A stretch of 64,000 nucleotides of DNA from contig NZ_AUEZ01000003.1 in the NCBI RefSeq assembly GCF_000426245.1, forward strand, positions 62,001-126,000. The letters run 5' to 3'. The notes under the pieces are model-generated. The model was not told where the DNA came from. It saw nothing but the letters and a program-made list of their open reading frames with translations, and made no database searches. Below, piece after piece: positions 51,560-60,769 of the stretch; within the stretch, counting starts at the first letter, position 1; each line of letters starts with the position of its first letter. Source of the stretch: Bradyrhizobium sp. Ai1a-2 (GTDB lineage: Bacteria > Pseudomonadota > Alphaproteobacteria > Rhizobiales > Xanthobacteraceae). A program made the position numbers and the translations under genes.

Positions 51560-51576
51560 TTGGCACGCAAGATGCA
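51560..51576 (+). promoter_or_regulatory. Sigma-54 (-24/-12) promoter of aapJQMP
   Basis: TTGGCACGCAAGATGCA matches the RpoN consensus (TTGGCACG, N4, TTGCW) with the invariant GG at 51562-51563 and GC at 51574-51575, exactly ten bases apart. One mismatch falls in TTGC. Transcription would begin near 51587, about 90 bases before aapJ. NtrC-type sites were not identified by eye. Confidence 0.65.
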
Positions 51577-51675
51577 GGCCAGATCGGCGATTCGCTGGGG
51601 ATCATCGGTCCGTCCGTTAACGTTTGAGGCGACCGCAAGCAAACCTTCCCGGTCGACCCCTTGAAAGGCCCCGTC

Positions 51676-52692
51676 ATGAAACGCGTATCGCTGGTTCTCA
51701 CACTTGCCCTTGCCACCGGCTTGTCGGCACAGGGCGCTTCGGCGCAAACCCTCAAGACGATCAAGGACCGGGGCATGCTGTCCTGCGGGGTCAGCCAGGG
51801 CCTGCCGGGATTCTCGTCCCCGGACGACAAGGGGAACTGGACCGGGCTTGATGTGGACATCTGCCGCGCGATCGCGGCGGCGGTCTTCAACGACGGCACC
51901 AAGGTCAAGTTCGTGCCGCTGTCGGCGAAAGACCGCTTCACCGCGCTGCAGTCCGGCGAGATCGACGTGCTGTCGCGCAACACCACCTGGACGCTGTCGC
52001 GCGACACCTCGCTCGGCGCCAACTTCACCGGCGTGACCTATTATGACGGGCAGGGCTTCCTGGTGAAGAAGTCGCTGAAGGTCAATTCCGCGCTGGAGTT
52101 GAACAGCGCCTCGGTTTGCGTGCAGACCGGAACCACGACGGAGCAGAACCTCGCCGACTACTTCAAGGGCAACAACATGAAGTATGAGGTGATCGCGTTC
52201 GCCTCCGCCGACGAGACGGTGAAGGCCTATGAATCCGGCCGCTGCGACGTCTTCACCTCCGACGTTTCCCAGCTTTATGCCGAGCGCCTGAAGCTCGCCA
52301 ATCCCGCCGACCACGTCGTGCTGCCCGAGGTGATCTCCAAGGAGCCGCTCGGCCCGATGGTCCGCCATGGCGACGACCAATGGTTCGACATCGTGAAATG
52401 GACGCTGTTTGCGATGGTCGATGCCGAGGAACTCGGCGTCACCCAGAAGAATGTCGACGAGATGGCGAAATCCGACAAGCCGGAGCTGAAGCGCGCCTTC
52501 GGCACCGACGGCAATCTCGGCGAGCAGCTCGGCCTGACCAAGGACTGGTTCTCACGGATCGTGAAGTCGGTCGGCAATTACGGCGAGGCGTTCGATCGCA
52601 ATGTCGGCGCAGGCTCGAAGCTCGGCATCGCCCGTGGTCTCAACAATCTCTGGAATAAGGGCGGTATCCAGTACGCGCCGCCGATTCGCTGA
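51676..52692 (+). CDS. aapJ: General L-amino-acid ABC transporter, binding protein
   Basis: The 338-residue periplasmic protein (signal peptide to ASAQ) opens its mature part TLKTIKDRGMLSCGVSQGLP. It shows the SBP_bac_3 ligand region GLDVDICRAIAAAVF and LSRNTTWTLSRD. It is the receptor of the broad-specificity amino-acid importer Aap of rhizobia. The gene is first in a four-gene operon behind a sigma-54 promoter candidate, consistent with nitrogen control. Confidence 0.93.
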   Translation: MKRVSLVLTLALATGLSAQGASAQTLKTIKDRGMLSCGVSQGLPGFSSPDDKGNWTGLDVDICRAIAAAVFNDGTKVKFVPLSAKDRFTALQSGEIDVLSRNTTWTLSRDTSLGANFTGVTYYDGQGFLVKKSLKVNSALELNSASVCVQTGTTTEQNLADYFKGNNMKYEVIAFASADETVKAYESGRCDVFTSDVSQLYAERLKLANPADHVVLPEVISKEPLGPMVRHGDDQWFDIVKWTLFAMVDAEELGVTQKNVDEMAKSDKPELKRAFGTDGNLGEQLGLTKDWFSRIVKSVGNYGEAFDRNVGAGSKLGIARGLNNLWNKGGIQYAPPIR

Positions 52693-52710
52693 TCCGACAG
52701 GCGTGCGGCG

Positions 52711-53913
52711 ATGGCCATCGAGCCCCGGAAACCACCGTCGCAGCTTGTAATCAAGCTGCAACGTACGCTCGGCGGCCGCGCAGGGTGGGGAGGCTTCGTC
52801 CTCCAGCTCCTGTTCGTCGCCGTGCTCGCCTGGATTGCCTATGAGATCGTAGCCAATGCCCGCGCCAACCTGCAGGCGCAGCGGATCACCGCAGGCTTTG
52901 GCTTCCTCCAGAACACCGCCGGCTTCGACGTCAGCCAGAACCTGATCCCGTATACGGGTTCGGACACCTATACCCGTGTCTTCTTCGTGGGCCTGCTGAA
53001 TACGCTGCTGGTGTCGGTGATCGGCATCTTCTTCGCCACCGTGATCGGCTTCATCGTCGCGCTCGGGCGGCTGTCGCCGAATTGGCTATTGTCGCGGATT
53101 TCCGGCGGCTATGTCGAACTGGTGCGCAACCTGCCGGTGCTGTTCCAGATCCTGTTCTGGTATCTCGCGGTGCTCGCGGCATTGCCCAGTCCGCGGCAGA
53201 GCATCTCGGTGTTCGGGATGTTCTTCCTCAACAACCGCGGCCTGGTGGTTCCGAGACCGATCGGCGATCCCGGCTTCGAGCCGTTTGTCGTCGCAGTCTT
53301 GATTGCAATTGTGGCCGCGCTGGTGCTTTGGCGTTACGCGCGGCGGCAGCTCTATCAATACGGCAGGATGATCACGATCTGGCCCTACCTGCTCGGGCTC
53401 CTGATCGGCCTGCCGCTGGTGACGGCGCTGATCTTCGGTCCGCCGGTGAGCTTCGAGATGCCGGTGCTAAGGGGCTTCAATTTCGCCGGCGGCTCGCGCC
53501 TCATTCCGGAGTTCGTGGCGCTGACGGTTGCGCTGTCGACCTACACCGCCGCCTTCATCGCCGAGATCGTGCGCGCTGGCATCCTGTCCGTGCACAAGGG
53601 ACAGATGGAGGCCGGCTCCTCGCTCGGGCTGCACCGCGGTGATGTGCTGCGGCTGATCGTGATCCCGCAGGCGATGCGCGTGATCCTGCCGCCGCTCACC
53701 AACCAGTATCTCAACCTCACCAAGAACTCCTCGCTCGCGGTCGCTATCGGCTATCCCGACCTCGTGTCGGTGTTCGCCGGAACGACGCTGAGCCAGACCG
53801 GCCAGGCGATCGAGATCATCGGAATCACCATGGGCGTCTATCTCCTGATCTCGCTGGTGACGAGCGCGATCATGAACTTCTACGGATGGCGGATCAGTCG
53901 GAGCATGGGCTGA
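52711..53913 (+). CDS. aapQ: General L-amino-acid ABC transporter, permease AapQ
   Basis: The 400-residue membrane protein has about eight segments and the HisMQ-type EAA loop EAGSSLGLHRGDVLRLIVIP near its C-terminus. The N-terminal half resembles AapQ rather than a short generic permease, with a long insertion before the transport domain. Its stop overlaps the aapM start (TGATG). Confidence 0.92.
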   Translation: MAIEPRKPPSQLVIKLQRTLGGRAGWGGFVLQLLFVAVLAWIAYEIVANARANLQAQRITAGFGFLQNTAGFDVSQNLIPYTGSDTYTRVFFVGLLNTLLVSVIGIFFATVIGFIVALGRLSPNWLLSRISGGYVELVRNLPVLFQILFWYLAVLAALPSPRQSISVFGMFFLNNRGLVVPRPIGDPGFEPFVVAVLIAIVAALVLWRYARRQLYQYGRMITIWPYLLGLLIGLPLVTALIFGPPVSFEMPVLRGFNFAGGSRLIPEFVALTVALSTYTAAFIAEIVRAGILSVHKGQMEAGSSLGLHRGDVLRLIVIPQAMRVILPPLTNQYLNLTKNSSLAVAIGYPDLVSVFAGTTLSQTGQAIEIIGITMGVYLLISLVTSAIMNFYGWRISRSMG

Positions 53914-55436
53914 TGAGCGATATCGCCGCTTCAACTTTCGTCCGCGAGGAGCTGGTTCCGCAGCGGCCGGCGCCGGTGAAGACCACGGGTCTCGTGGGAT
54001 TCCTGCGCACGCGGCTGCTCAATTCGCCGACCAACATCCTGATCACGATCGTCAGCGTGCTCCTGCTGTGGTTCGTGCTCGTTCCCACGGTCAGATTCCT
54101 GCTGGTTGACGCGGTCTGGACCGGCAAGGATCGCGCCGCATGCCTGGCCGAGAATGCCGGGCATCCGGTCGGCGCATGCTGGCCGTTCGTCCAGGCCAAG
54201 CTCAGCCAGTTCATCTATGGATTCTATCCGGAGCCGGAGCGCTGGCGGGTCAACCTGACCTTCTTCCTGGCGGCTGTGCTGCTGCTGCCGCTGCTGATTC
54301 CCCGGCTTCCGGCCAAGGGCATCAATGCCGGCCTGTTCTTCCTGGCCTTCCCGGTGGTGGCCTTCTTCCTGCTGCGTGGCGGCGGGCTCGATGGTTTTGC
54401 CGTGAGCTGGATCACGTCGCTGTTATCGGGGTTCAACGACAGCATCGGCGATGGCGGGCGCAAGCTCGCCGCAGCGGGCGAGGCCACCGCCGTGATCGGG
54501 CCGCTGCTCTGGGTGCTCGGAAAGCTGATCGTCCTGATCAGCACGGCGATCTCGTGGGTACTGTTGCCCCTGCAATGGCTGCGCGAGCAACTACAGAGCA
54601 CCGGTCAGCCGGTCTGGATCGATTTTGCAATCACCGCCGTGGTCGTCTCGCTGCTGCTGTTCTTCCTCGGCGGCGGCTTCCGCACCGGCTGGCGGCCGCT
54701 GGTCGTCAGTCTCGCGACCTTTGCCGGCATTGGCCTGGTGATATCGGTCATGAAGCTTGACCGCGGCGGCTTCCCCTTGGTCGACACCCGGCTATGGGGC
54801 GGCTTGCTGGTGACCCTGGTCGTCTCGGTGACAGGCATCGTCACTTCGATGCCGGTCGGCATTGCGTTGGCGCTCGGCCGGCGCTCGACCATACCTCTGA
54901 TCCGCATCTTCTCGATCGCCTTCATCGAGTTCTGGCGCGGTGTGCCGCTGATCACGGTGCTGTTCTTTGCGACCTACATGCTGCCGCTGTTCGTGCCGGC
55001 CGGTTTCACCATCGATGGTCTGGTGCGCGCGCTGATCGGCATCGCGCTGTTCGCCGGCGCCTATCAGGCCGAGGTCATCAGGGGCGGCTTGCAGGCGATC
55101 CCGCGCGGGCAGGGGGAGGCGGCGAGTGCGCTCGGCCTGTCCTGGTGGAAGATGACAGCACTGATCATCCTGCCGCAGGCGCTGCGCCACGTCATTCCTG
55201 GCCTTGTCAACAGCTTCATCGCGCTGTTCAAGGACACCTCGCTGGTGTCGATCGTCGCGCTGTTCGACCTGCTCGGCCAGTTGCGGGCCTCCTTCAGCGA
55301 TCCCACCTGGGCGACGCCGACCACGGCTTTCACTGGCTTTGCCTTTACCGGGCTGATCTATTTCGTCTTCTGTTTCGGCATGTCGCGCTATTCTCTGTTC
55401 GTCGAGAACAGGCTGAACGCGCACCGGCGCAACTGA
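53913..55436 (+). CDS. aapM: General L-amino-acid ABC transporter, permease AapM
   Basis: The ATG at 53913 ([20 protein letters not shown]) gives a 507-residue membrane protein. It has the extra N-terminal membrane segments seen in AapM and the EAA loop [20 protein letters not shown]. The insert between about residues 60 and 280 has further hydrophobic stretches. It pairs with AapQ as the channel. Frame upstream of 53913 is the end of aapQ. Confidence 0.92.
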   Translation: MSDIAASTFVREELVPQRPAPVKTTGLVGFLRTRLLNSPTNILITIVSVLLLWFVLVPTVRFLLVDAVWTGKDRAACLAENAGHPVGACWPFVQAKLSQFIYGFYPEPERWRVNLTFFLAAVLLLPLLIPRLPAKGINAGLFFLAFPVVAFFLLRGGGLDGFAVSWITSLLSGFNDSIGDGGRKLAAAGEATAVIGPLLWVLGKLIVLISTAISWVLLPLQWLREQLQSTGQPVWIDFAITAVVVSLLLFFLGGGFRTGWRPLVVSLATFAGIGLVISVMKLDRGGFPLVDTRLWGGLLVTLVVSVTGIVTSMPVGIALALGRRSTIPLIRIFSIAFIEFWRGVPLITVLFFATYMLPLFVPAGFTIDGLVRALIGIALFAGAYQAEVIRGGLQAIPRGQGEAASALGLSWWKMTALIILPQALRHVIPGLVNSFIALFKDTSLVSIVALFDLLGQLRASFSDPTWATPTTAFTGFAFTGLIYFVFCFGMSRYSLFVENRLNAHRRN

Positions 55437-55447
55437 GTGCATACGCC

Positions 55448-56188
55448 ATGAGTTCGAATCCGATCGTCAGCATCAAAGCCCTCAACAAGTGGTACGGCGA
55501 GTTCCACGTGCTGCGCGACATCAATCTCGAGGTCGGCCGGGGCGAGCGCATCGTGATCTGCGGCCCTTCGGGCTCCGGCAAGTCGACGCTGATCCGCTGC
55601 ATCAACGCGCTGGAGGAGTTTCAGGAAGGCGAGATCATCGTCGACGGCATCGAGCTTGGTCCGAACCTGCGGCGCGTCGACGAGGTCCGGCGCGAGGTCG
55701 GCATGGTGTTCCAGAGCTTCAATCTGTTCCCGCATCTGACCGTGCTCGAAAATTGCACGCTGGCGCCGATCTGGGTGCGAAACATCCCGAAGAAGGATGC
55801 CGAAGCCGCCGCGATGAAGTTCCTGGAGCGGGTGAAAATCCCGCATCAGGCGAGCAAATATCCGGGCCAGATGTCCGGTGGCCAGCAGCAACGCGTCGCG
55901 ATCGCACGCGCGCTCACCATGAATCCCAAGGTCATGCTGTTCGACGAGCCGACCTCGGCGCTCGATCCGGAAATGGTGAAGGAGGTCCTGGACACCATGG
56001 TCGACCTCGCCAAGGAGGGCATGACCATGGCGGTCGTCACCCATGAAATGGGCTTTGCCCGCGAGGTCGCCGACCGTGTCATCTTCATGGACGCCGGCCA
56101 GATCATCGAGTCGAACACGCCGAAGGAATTCTTCGCCCACCCGCAGCACGCGCGGACGAAGCTGTTCCTCAGTCAGATCTTGAGATGA
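55448..56188 (+). CDS. aapP: General L-amino-acid ABC transporter, ATPase AapP
   Basis: The 246-residue ATPase starts [20 protein letters not shown] at 55448. Walker A is [11 protein letters not shown], the Q-loop VFQSFNLFP, the signature MSGGQQQR, Walker [13 protein letters not shown] and the H-loop VVTHEMGFA. It drives the importer. The longer frame starting at 54794 is aapM DNA read out of frame. Confidence 0.95.
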   Translation: MSSNPIVSIKALNKWYGEFHVLRDINLEVGRGERIVICGPSGSGKSTLIRCINALEEFQEGEIIVDGIELGPNLRRVDEVRREVGMVFQSFNLFPHLTVLENCTLAPIWVRNIPKKDAEAAAMKFLERVKIPHQASKYPGQMSGGQQQRVAIARALTMNPKVMLFDEPTSALDPEMVKEVLDTMVDLAKEGMTMAVVTHEMGFAREVADRVIFMDAGQIIESNTPKEFFAHPQHARTKLFLSQILR

Positions 56189-56237
56189 GCGAATGGCGAG
56201 TAGCGAATAGGGCATTCCATTCGCTATTCGCCATTCG
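56189..56237. repeat. Palindromic repeat, likely aap terminator
   Basis: GCGAATGGCGAGTAGCGAAT (56189-56208) is mirrored by ATTCGCTATTCGCCATTCGC (56218-56237) with one mismatch in 20. It begins on the base after the aapP stop and lies in front of the convergent cysK gene, so it may serve both. Confidence 0.7.
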
Positions 56238-56241
56238 CGTC

Positions 56242-57276
56242 CTAAACAAACGGCAAGTCGATCTTGGTGCGCTTCTCCAGCCACGCCGGCACCGGCAGGT
56301 TCTTCGAGCGCATGAAATCCGGATTGAACAGCTTGGACTGATAGCGGTTGCCGGAGTCGGCGAGGATCGTCACGATCGTCTTGCCGGGGCCGAGCTGCTT
56401 TGCCAGGTGGATCGCGCCGGCGATGTTGATGCCGGTCGAGCCGCCGAGGCAGAGGCCCTCGTGCTCCAGGAGTTCGTAGATCACGGTGACCGCTTCCTCG
56501 TCCGAAATCAGGAAGGCGTCGTCGACCTTGGCGGTCTCGATGATGGACGTGACGCGGCCAAGGCCGATGCCCTCGGTGATCGAATTGCCCGGCGTCGACT
56601 TGGCCTCGCCATGCTTGAACAGTTCGTACATCGCAAAGCCCTGCGGATCGGCGCAGGCGACGACGATACCGTTGTTCTTTTCCTTCAGGTAGCGGCTGAT
56701 GCCGGCGAGCGTGCCGCCGGTGCCGACCGAGCAGATGAAGCCGTCGACCTTGCCGCCGGTCTGCTGCCAGATCTCCGGTCCGGTCGACTCATAGTGCGCC
56801 TTGGCGTTATCGAGGTTGTTCCACTGGTCGGCGAACAACACGCCGTTCGGTTCAGTCTTGCGGAGTTGGTCGGCGAGCCGCCTTCCGACATGTTGATAGT
56901 TGTTCGGATTGGCATAGGGCAATACCGGCACCTCGACCAGTTCGGCACCGCACAGCCGCAGCATGTCCTTCTTTTCCTGGCTCTGGGTATCCGGAATCAC
57001 GATCAGGGTCCGATAGCCACGGGCGCTGGCGACCACCGCAAGCCCGATGCCGGTATTGCCGGCGGTCGATTCCACCACCAGCCCGCCCGGTTTGAGCGCG
57101 CCGCGTTTCTCCGCCTCCAGGATCATCCATTTGCCAGCGCGGTCCTTGACCGACTGGCCGGGATTCATGAACTCGGCCTTGCCCAGGATGGTGCATCCGG
57201 TCAGCTCGGAGGCGCGCTTCAACTTGATCAGCGGCGTATTGCCGATGGCTTCGACGACGTCGTTGTTGATGGTCAT
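56242..57276 (-). CDS. cysK: Cysteine synthase A
   Basis: The 344-residue PLP enzyme has catalytic Lys44 in NPGQSVKDRAGKW, the substrate loop STAGNTGIG and the phosphate-binding GTGGTLAG. It makes cysteine from O-acetylserine and sulfide. The product is slightly longer at the C-terminus than E. coli CysK (323 residues). It converges with the aap operon and is divergent from the RND efflux genes. Its position near metC suggests a loose sulfur-amino-acid neighbourhood. Confidence 0.92.
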   Translation of the reverse strand: MTINNDVVEAIGNTPLIKLKRASELTGCTILGKAEFMNPGQSVKDRAGKWMILEAEKRGALKPGGLVVESTAGNTGIGLAVVASARGYRTLIVIPDTQSQEKKDMLRLCGAELVEVPVLPYANPNNYQHVGRRLADQLRKTEPNGVLFADQWNNLDNAKAHYESTGPEIWQQTGGKVDGFICSVGTGGTLAGISRYLKEKNNGIVVACADPQGFAMYELFKHGEAKSTPGNSITEGIGLGRVTSIIETAKVDDAFLISDEEAVTVIYELLEHEGLCLGGSTGINIAGAIHLAKQLGPGKTIVTILADSGNRYQSKLFNPDFMRSKNLPVPAWLEKRTKIDLPFV

Positions 57277-57749
57277 GTCGGGGGTATTCTTTGCCGGTTA
57301 TTTCGCTCCCGGCCGACCCTAGTGCGGGGGCGGCAAAAGGGAAAGGCCCTTGCGCCGCGGTGCGAGCGGGCCCGAATCGAAAGCCTGGCCTGCGGTAATC
57401 TGCCTCGCGACTCGCGGCCCGCGAAATGGAGCGTCGGCGCATTGGGGATTTGTGGCAACAGGGGCTCGGAAATCCCCATGAAATCTTTGTAAGATTCGGG
57501 CGGCTTCCGGTGCTGACGGAATTGAAGTAAAGGCCGTAAAATAAGCATAACTTGGCGTTCCGACGGTTCCCTGCTTGCGTTGGCCACAGTCTCCCACCGG
57601 GTCGGTGGGACTGTCCGCTTGCCATGCAGCCGGAGTAGTATCGGGGGTCGGTTCCATTGGATGCATCAGTCCGTGCAGGTTCTACAGACCATCCCCCAGC
57701 GCGTTGCGAACTCATCGCGACTTGATTCGGCGCGCGGAGGAGGACGGAG
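57277..57749. other. Divergent cysK/efflux-operon promoter region
   Basis: A 473-bp spacer with two inverted repeats: GGGGATTT (57444-57451) with AAATCCCC (57470-57477), and a CCCACCG/CGGTGGG hairpin at 57593-57609. No regulator gene is adjacent. An AT-rich stretch near 57525-57550 may be the efflux promoter. Confidence 0.4.
57588..57612. promoter_or_regulatory. Hairpin or operator upstream of the efflux operon
   Basis: AGT-C-T-CCCACCG and CGGTGGG-ACT form near-perfect arms around GGT, 138 bp before the outer-membrane gene. It could be a repressor site; the binder is unknown. Confidence 0.35.
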
Positions 57750-59240
57750 GTGACCCAGCGCATCCGGCGGGCTGTTGTCGGCGAACGGCTGCGCGCGCCT
57801 GCGCCCGGCCTGCGGGGTGCCTTGCGCATGCTTGCGGGTTTTGTGGTCGCCGCGAGTTCGGCCGGCTGCATCCTGACCACGGACCTTCCCGACCCCGGGC
57901 TCGATATTCCCGGCGGCTACAAGGCGGCACGGCAGGCAAAGGCCTCCGACGCGACGCCGACGCTCGACTGGTGGCGCGGCTTTCGCTCGACGGAGCTGAC
58001 GACGCTGATGGAAGAAGCCCAGCGGGTCAATCTGGACATTGCGGCGGCAGTGGCGCGTTTCCAGCAAGCGGACGCGCAGGCGCGCATCACCGGTGCGGCT
58101 TTGCTGCCGACGCTCGCCGGCACTGGATCCGAGACTTATTCACGTACCTCCGGCTCGAGCGCGAGCGGCTTGAGCATCGGTGGGCGCGAAGTGGTCAACT
58201 ACAATGCCTCGCTTGCGGCGAGCTATCAGCTCGATTTCTGGGGCCAGAACCGCGATGCCGCGCAGGCGGCGGAAGAGACTGCGGTCGCCAGCCGCTTTGA
58301 TCGCGAGGTGGTGGCGCTGACCACGCTGGCCGCCGTCGCCAATGCCTATTTCCAGGTGCTGACGTCGCAGGATCGGATTCGCACCGCCCAGCGCAACATT
58401 GCCAGCGCCGAGCGTGTCCTCAACGCGATCAAGGATCGCTTCAATGCCGGTACCAGCACCGATCTCGACGTCGCGCAGCAGGAGAGCCTGGTGGCCAACC
58501 AGCGCGCGCTGGTGCCGCCGCTCCGGCAGACCCTCGACCAGAATATCAATGCGCTGGCGACTCTGGTGTCGCGGCCGCCCGAGAGCGTGCGCATCACCGG
58601 CGGCTCGCTCAACAACATTGCCATTCCCCGGGTAACGCCGGGCCTGCCGTCGGAAGTGCTGACGCAGCGTCCCGACATCAGGCGACAGGAGGCGCAGCTC
58701 GCCGCTGCCACAGCCAATGTCGGCAGCGCCCGCGCGCAGTTCTTTCCGAGCATCCAGTTGACCGGGCAGGGCGGCTACCAGAGTTCGGCGCTATCGGCGC
58801 TGTTCCAGCCGCACGCGGCGTTCTTCAGCCTGGTCGGCAGCGCGACGCAGCCGATCTTCGACGGCGGGCGGATCCTCGGCAATTTCGAGTTAACAAAGGC
58901 ACAGCAGGATGAACTGCTGCAAACCTATCGCAAGACGGTGGTGCAATCCTTCGCCGACGTCGACAACGCGCTGGTGGCGATACGCCAGACCACGATCAGG
59001 CTGAGGCTGCAACGTGACGTCGTGTCGTCATCACAGCGGGCATTCCAATTGGCGGAGCAGCAGTTGCGGGCCGGAACTGCTGACATCGTAACTGTGCTAC
59101 AAACTCAACAGACTCTATTCCAGGCCGAAGACGCGCTGTGGCAGGCGCAACTGGCCCGGCTGCAGGCGATCATCAGCCTGTATCAGGCGCTGGGTGGCGG
59201 CTGGGAGCCAAAGGTGGAGAGACCGGTCAATGCTCTTTAA
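57750..59240 (+). CDS. RND efflux outer-membrane lipoprotein (NodT/OprM type)
   Basis: A GTG start at 57750 is preceded by GGAGGAGGACGGAG. The 496-residue protein has a signal with Cys at SSAGC (about residue 40), so it may be acylated. It has the paired OEP repeats, each ending in a helical hairpin with YQLDFWGQNRDAAQAA and QPIFDGGRILGNFEL. It is the outer-membrane channel for the two permeases downstream. Its stop overlaps the adaptor start by eleven bases. Confidence 0.92.
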   Translation: MTQRIRRAVVGERLRAPAPGLRGALRMLAGFVVAASSAGCILTTDLPDPGLDIPGGYKAARQAKASDATPTLDWWRGFRSTELTTLMEEAQRVNLDIAAAVARFQQADAQARITGAALLPTLAGTGSETYSRTSGSSASGLSIGGREVVNYNASLAASYQLDFWGQNRDAAQAAEETAVASRFDREVVALTTLAAVANAYFQVLTSQDRIRTAQRNIASAERVLNAIKDRFNAGTSTDLDVAQQESLVANQRALVPPLRQTLDQNINALATLVSRPPESVRITGGSLNNIAIPRVTPGLPSEVLTQRPDIRRQEAQLAAATANVGSARAQFFPSIQLTGQGGYQSSALSALFQPHAAFFSLVGSATQPIFDGGRILGNFELTKAQQDELLQTYRKTVVQSFADVDNALVAIRQTTIRLRLQRDVVSSSQRAFQLAEQQLRAGTADIVTVLQTQQTLFQAEDALWQAQLARLQAIISLYQALGGGWEPKVERPVNAL

Positions 59241-60663
59241 GCCGGAAGCAAAGGACAACGCGAAGGCTGCGGAGGTGAAGAAGCCGGGCTTGTTGTCGCG
59301 CCTGCTCAAGCGGATGGTGTCGCTCGCCATTGCCGTCGTGATCCTCGGCGGCCTTGGCTATATCGGCTGGCTGGCCTTGCAGCAGAAGGGCGGCGGCCAC
59401 AACGCCAACGCCCGGCCGGACCTGCCGGTGCCGGTGCTGGCGGCGATGCCGCGCGTGCAGGACATGCCGGTCTATCTTGACGGCGTCGGCTCGGTGCGCG
59501 CGCTGAATACCGTTACCGTTCGCTCGCAGGTCGACGGCAAACTGATCAAGGTGAACTTTGTCGAGGGACAGGACGTCAAGAAGGACGACGTGCTCGCCGA
59601 AATCGATCCCGCGATCTATCAGGCGCAGTACGATCAGGCCGTCGCCAAGAAGGCGCAGGATGAGGCGCTGCTCGCCAACCAGCGGATCGACCTCGCCCGC
59701 TACCAGCAGCTCGCCCAGACCAACGCCGGTTCGAAGCAGCAATACGACACCCAGAAGGCGGTTATTGCGCAGCAGGAAGCGCTGGTGAAGGCCGATCAGG
59801 CCGCGATCGACAATGCGGCGGCGACGCTGGGCTACACCAAGGTCGTCGCGCCGATCGCGGGTCGCGCGGGCCTGCGCCAGGTCGACCAGGGCAACATCAT
59901 CCACGCCTCCGACACCACCGGCCTCGTCGTTCTCACCCAGTTGCAGCCGATCGCGGTGTGGTTCAGCCTGCCGCAGCAGCAGATCGTGCGGGTGAACGCC
60001 GCGGCCTCCCAGGGCACGCTTGCGGTCGACGTGTTCGGCAATGACGGCGTGACCGTGATCGATACCGGCAAACTGACCGGGATCGACAACCAGGTCGATC
60101 CGACCACTGGCACGCTGAAGCTGAAAGCGGAATTTCCCAACGGTATTTTCCAGCTCTGGCCCGGCCAATTCGTCAATGTGCGGCTGAAGGTCGAGACGCT
60201 GCCGAAGGCGATCGTGGTGCCGACCTCGGCCGTGCAGCGCGGGCCTGCCGGAACATTCAGCTATGTCATCGGCGAGGACAATGTCGTCAGCGCGAGGCCG
60301 GTAACCGTCGTCCAGCAGAACGAGCATGACGCCGTCATCGGCAAGGGGATCGCGGTTTCCGACCGCGTCGTCACGACGGGATTTGCCAATCTCGCCGATG
60401 GATCGAAGGTCATCATCGGCAAGGACGACGCCGCGCCGACCGCCGATCTTGCGCCGCGCAAGCGCAGCCGCAGCCCGGATGCGAAGAACGGCCAAACCAA
60501 GGACGGCCAATCCAAGGACGGTCAGGCCAAAGATGGCCAGGCGAAGGATGGCGAGCATCGTTCGCGGCGCGAGCGCACGCAAAGCGAGGGTGATCAGAAG
60601 GGCTCGAGCGGGGCGGCAACGGGGGGTGAAACATCAGGCGGCGCAGCGAAGTCGCAGCCATGA
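59230..60663 (+). CDS. mdtA: RND efflux periplasmic adaptor (MdtA-like)
   Basis: The 477-residue protein has one membrane anchor (MVSLAIAVVILGGLGYIGWL). The biotinyl-lipoyl and hairpin domains follow (VTVRSQVDGKLIKVNFVEGQ, then a long helical hairpin), with PIAGRAGLRQVDQGNII. The C-terminus after about residue 400 is unusual: four 15-bp GQxKD repeats and a Lys/Ser/Gly-rich tail. Most MdtA proteins lack such a tail. It bridges permease and outer-membrane channel. Confidence 0.92.
   Translation: MLFKPEAKDNAKAAEVKKPGLLSRLLKRMVSLAIAVVILGGLGYIGWLALQQKGGGHNANARPDLPVPVLAAMPRVQDMPVYLDGVGSVRALNTVTVRSQVDGKLIKVNFVEGQDVKKDDVLAEIDPAIYQAQYDQAVAKKAQDEALLANQRIDLARYQQLAQTNAGSKQQYDTQKAVIAQQEALVKADQAAIDNAAATLGYTKVVAPIAGRAGLRQVDQGNIIHASDTTGLVVLTQLQPIAVWFSLPQQQIVRVNAAASQGTLAVDVFGNDGVTVIDTGKLTGIDNQVDPTTGTLKLKAEFPNGIFQLWPGQFVNVRLKVETLPKAIVVPTSAVQRGPAGTFSYVIGEDNVVSARPVTVVQQNEHDAVIGKGIAVSDRVVTTGFANLADGSKVIIGKDDAAPTADLAPRKRSRSPDAKNGQTKDGQSKDGQAKDGQAKDGEHRSRRERTQSEGDQKGSSGAATGGETSGGAAKSQP
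60490..60549 (+). repeat. Four 15-bp tandem repeats inside the adaptor gene
   Basis: In-frame units encode GQTKD, GQSKD, GQAKD and GQAKD. The DNA units differ mainly at third positions, so the array is not brand-new. It extends the disordered periplasmic tail. Confidence 0.75.
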
Positions 60664-60679
60664 CCAAACGATCCGCCTA

Positions 60680-60729
60680 GAGCATGATCCGGAAAAAGTG
60701 GAAACCGGTTTTCCGAAAAGATCATGCTC
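60680..60729. repeat. Palindromic intergenic repeat, full copy
   Basis: Arms GAGCATGATC (60680-60689) and GATCATGCTC (60720-60729) enclose CGGAAAAAGTGGAAACCGGT. It sits inside the efflux operon between adaptor and permease, which is unusual for a terminator-like element. Related copies lie at 15906 and 38630. Confidence 0.8.
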
Positions 60730-60769
60730 AAAGTAATGTCTGACTTCGCAAGGATGAGCACGCAAAGCC

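Larger units (their letters stand above)
51367..51675. other. Divergent metC/aapJ promoter region
   Basis: This 309-bp region carries a sigma-70-like promoter for metC and a sigma-54-like promoter for aapJ. A short hairpin CGCTTC-TTCC-GAAGCG lies in the metC leader. No SAM riboswitch fold was recognised. Confidence 0.6.

Noticed and set aside
60490..60549. Short tandem repeats considered as a possible CRISPR-like array
   Set aside because: The 15-bp units are in frame inside the adaptor gene, without spacers.
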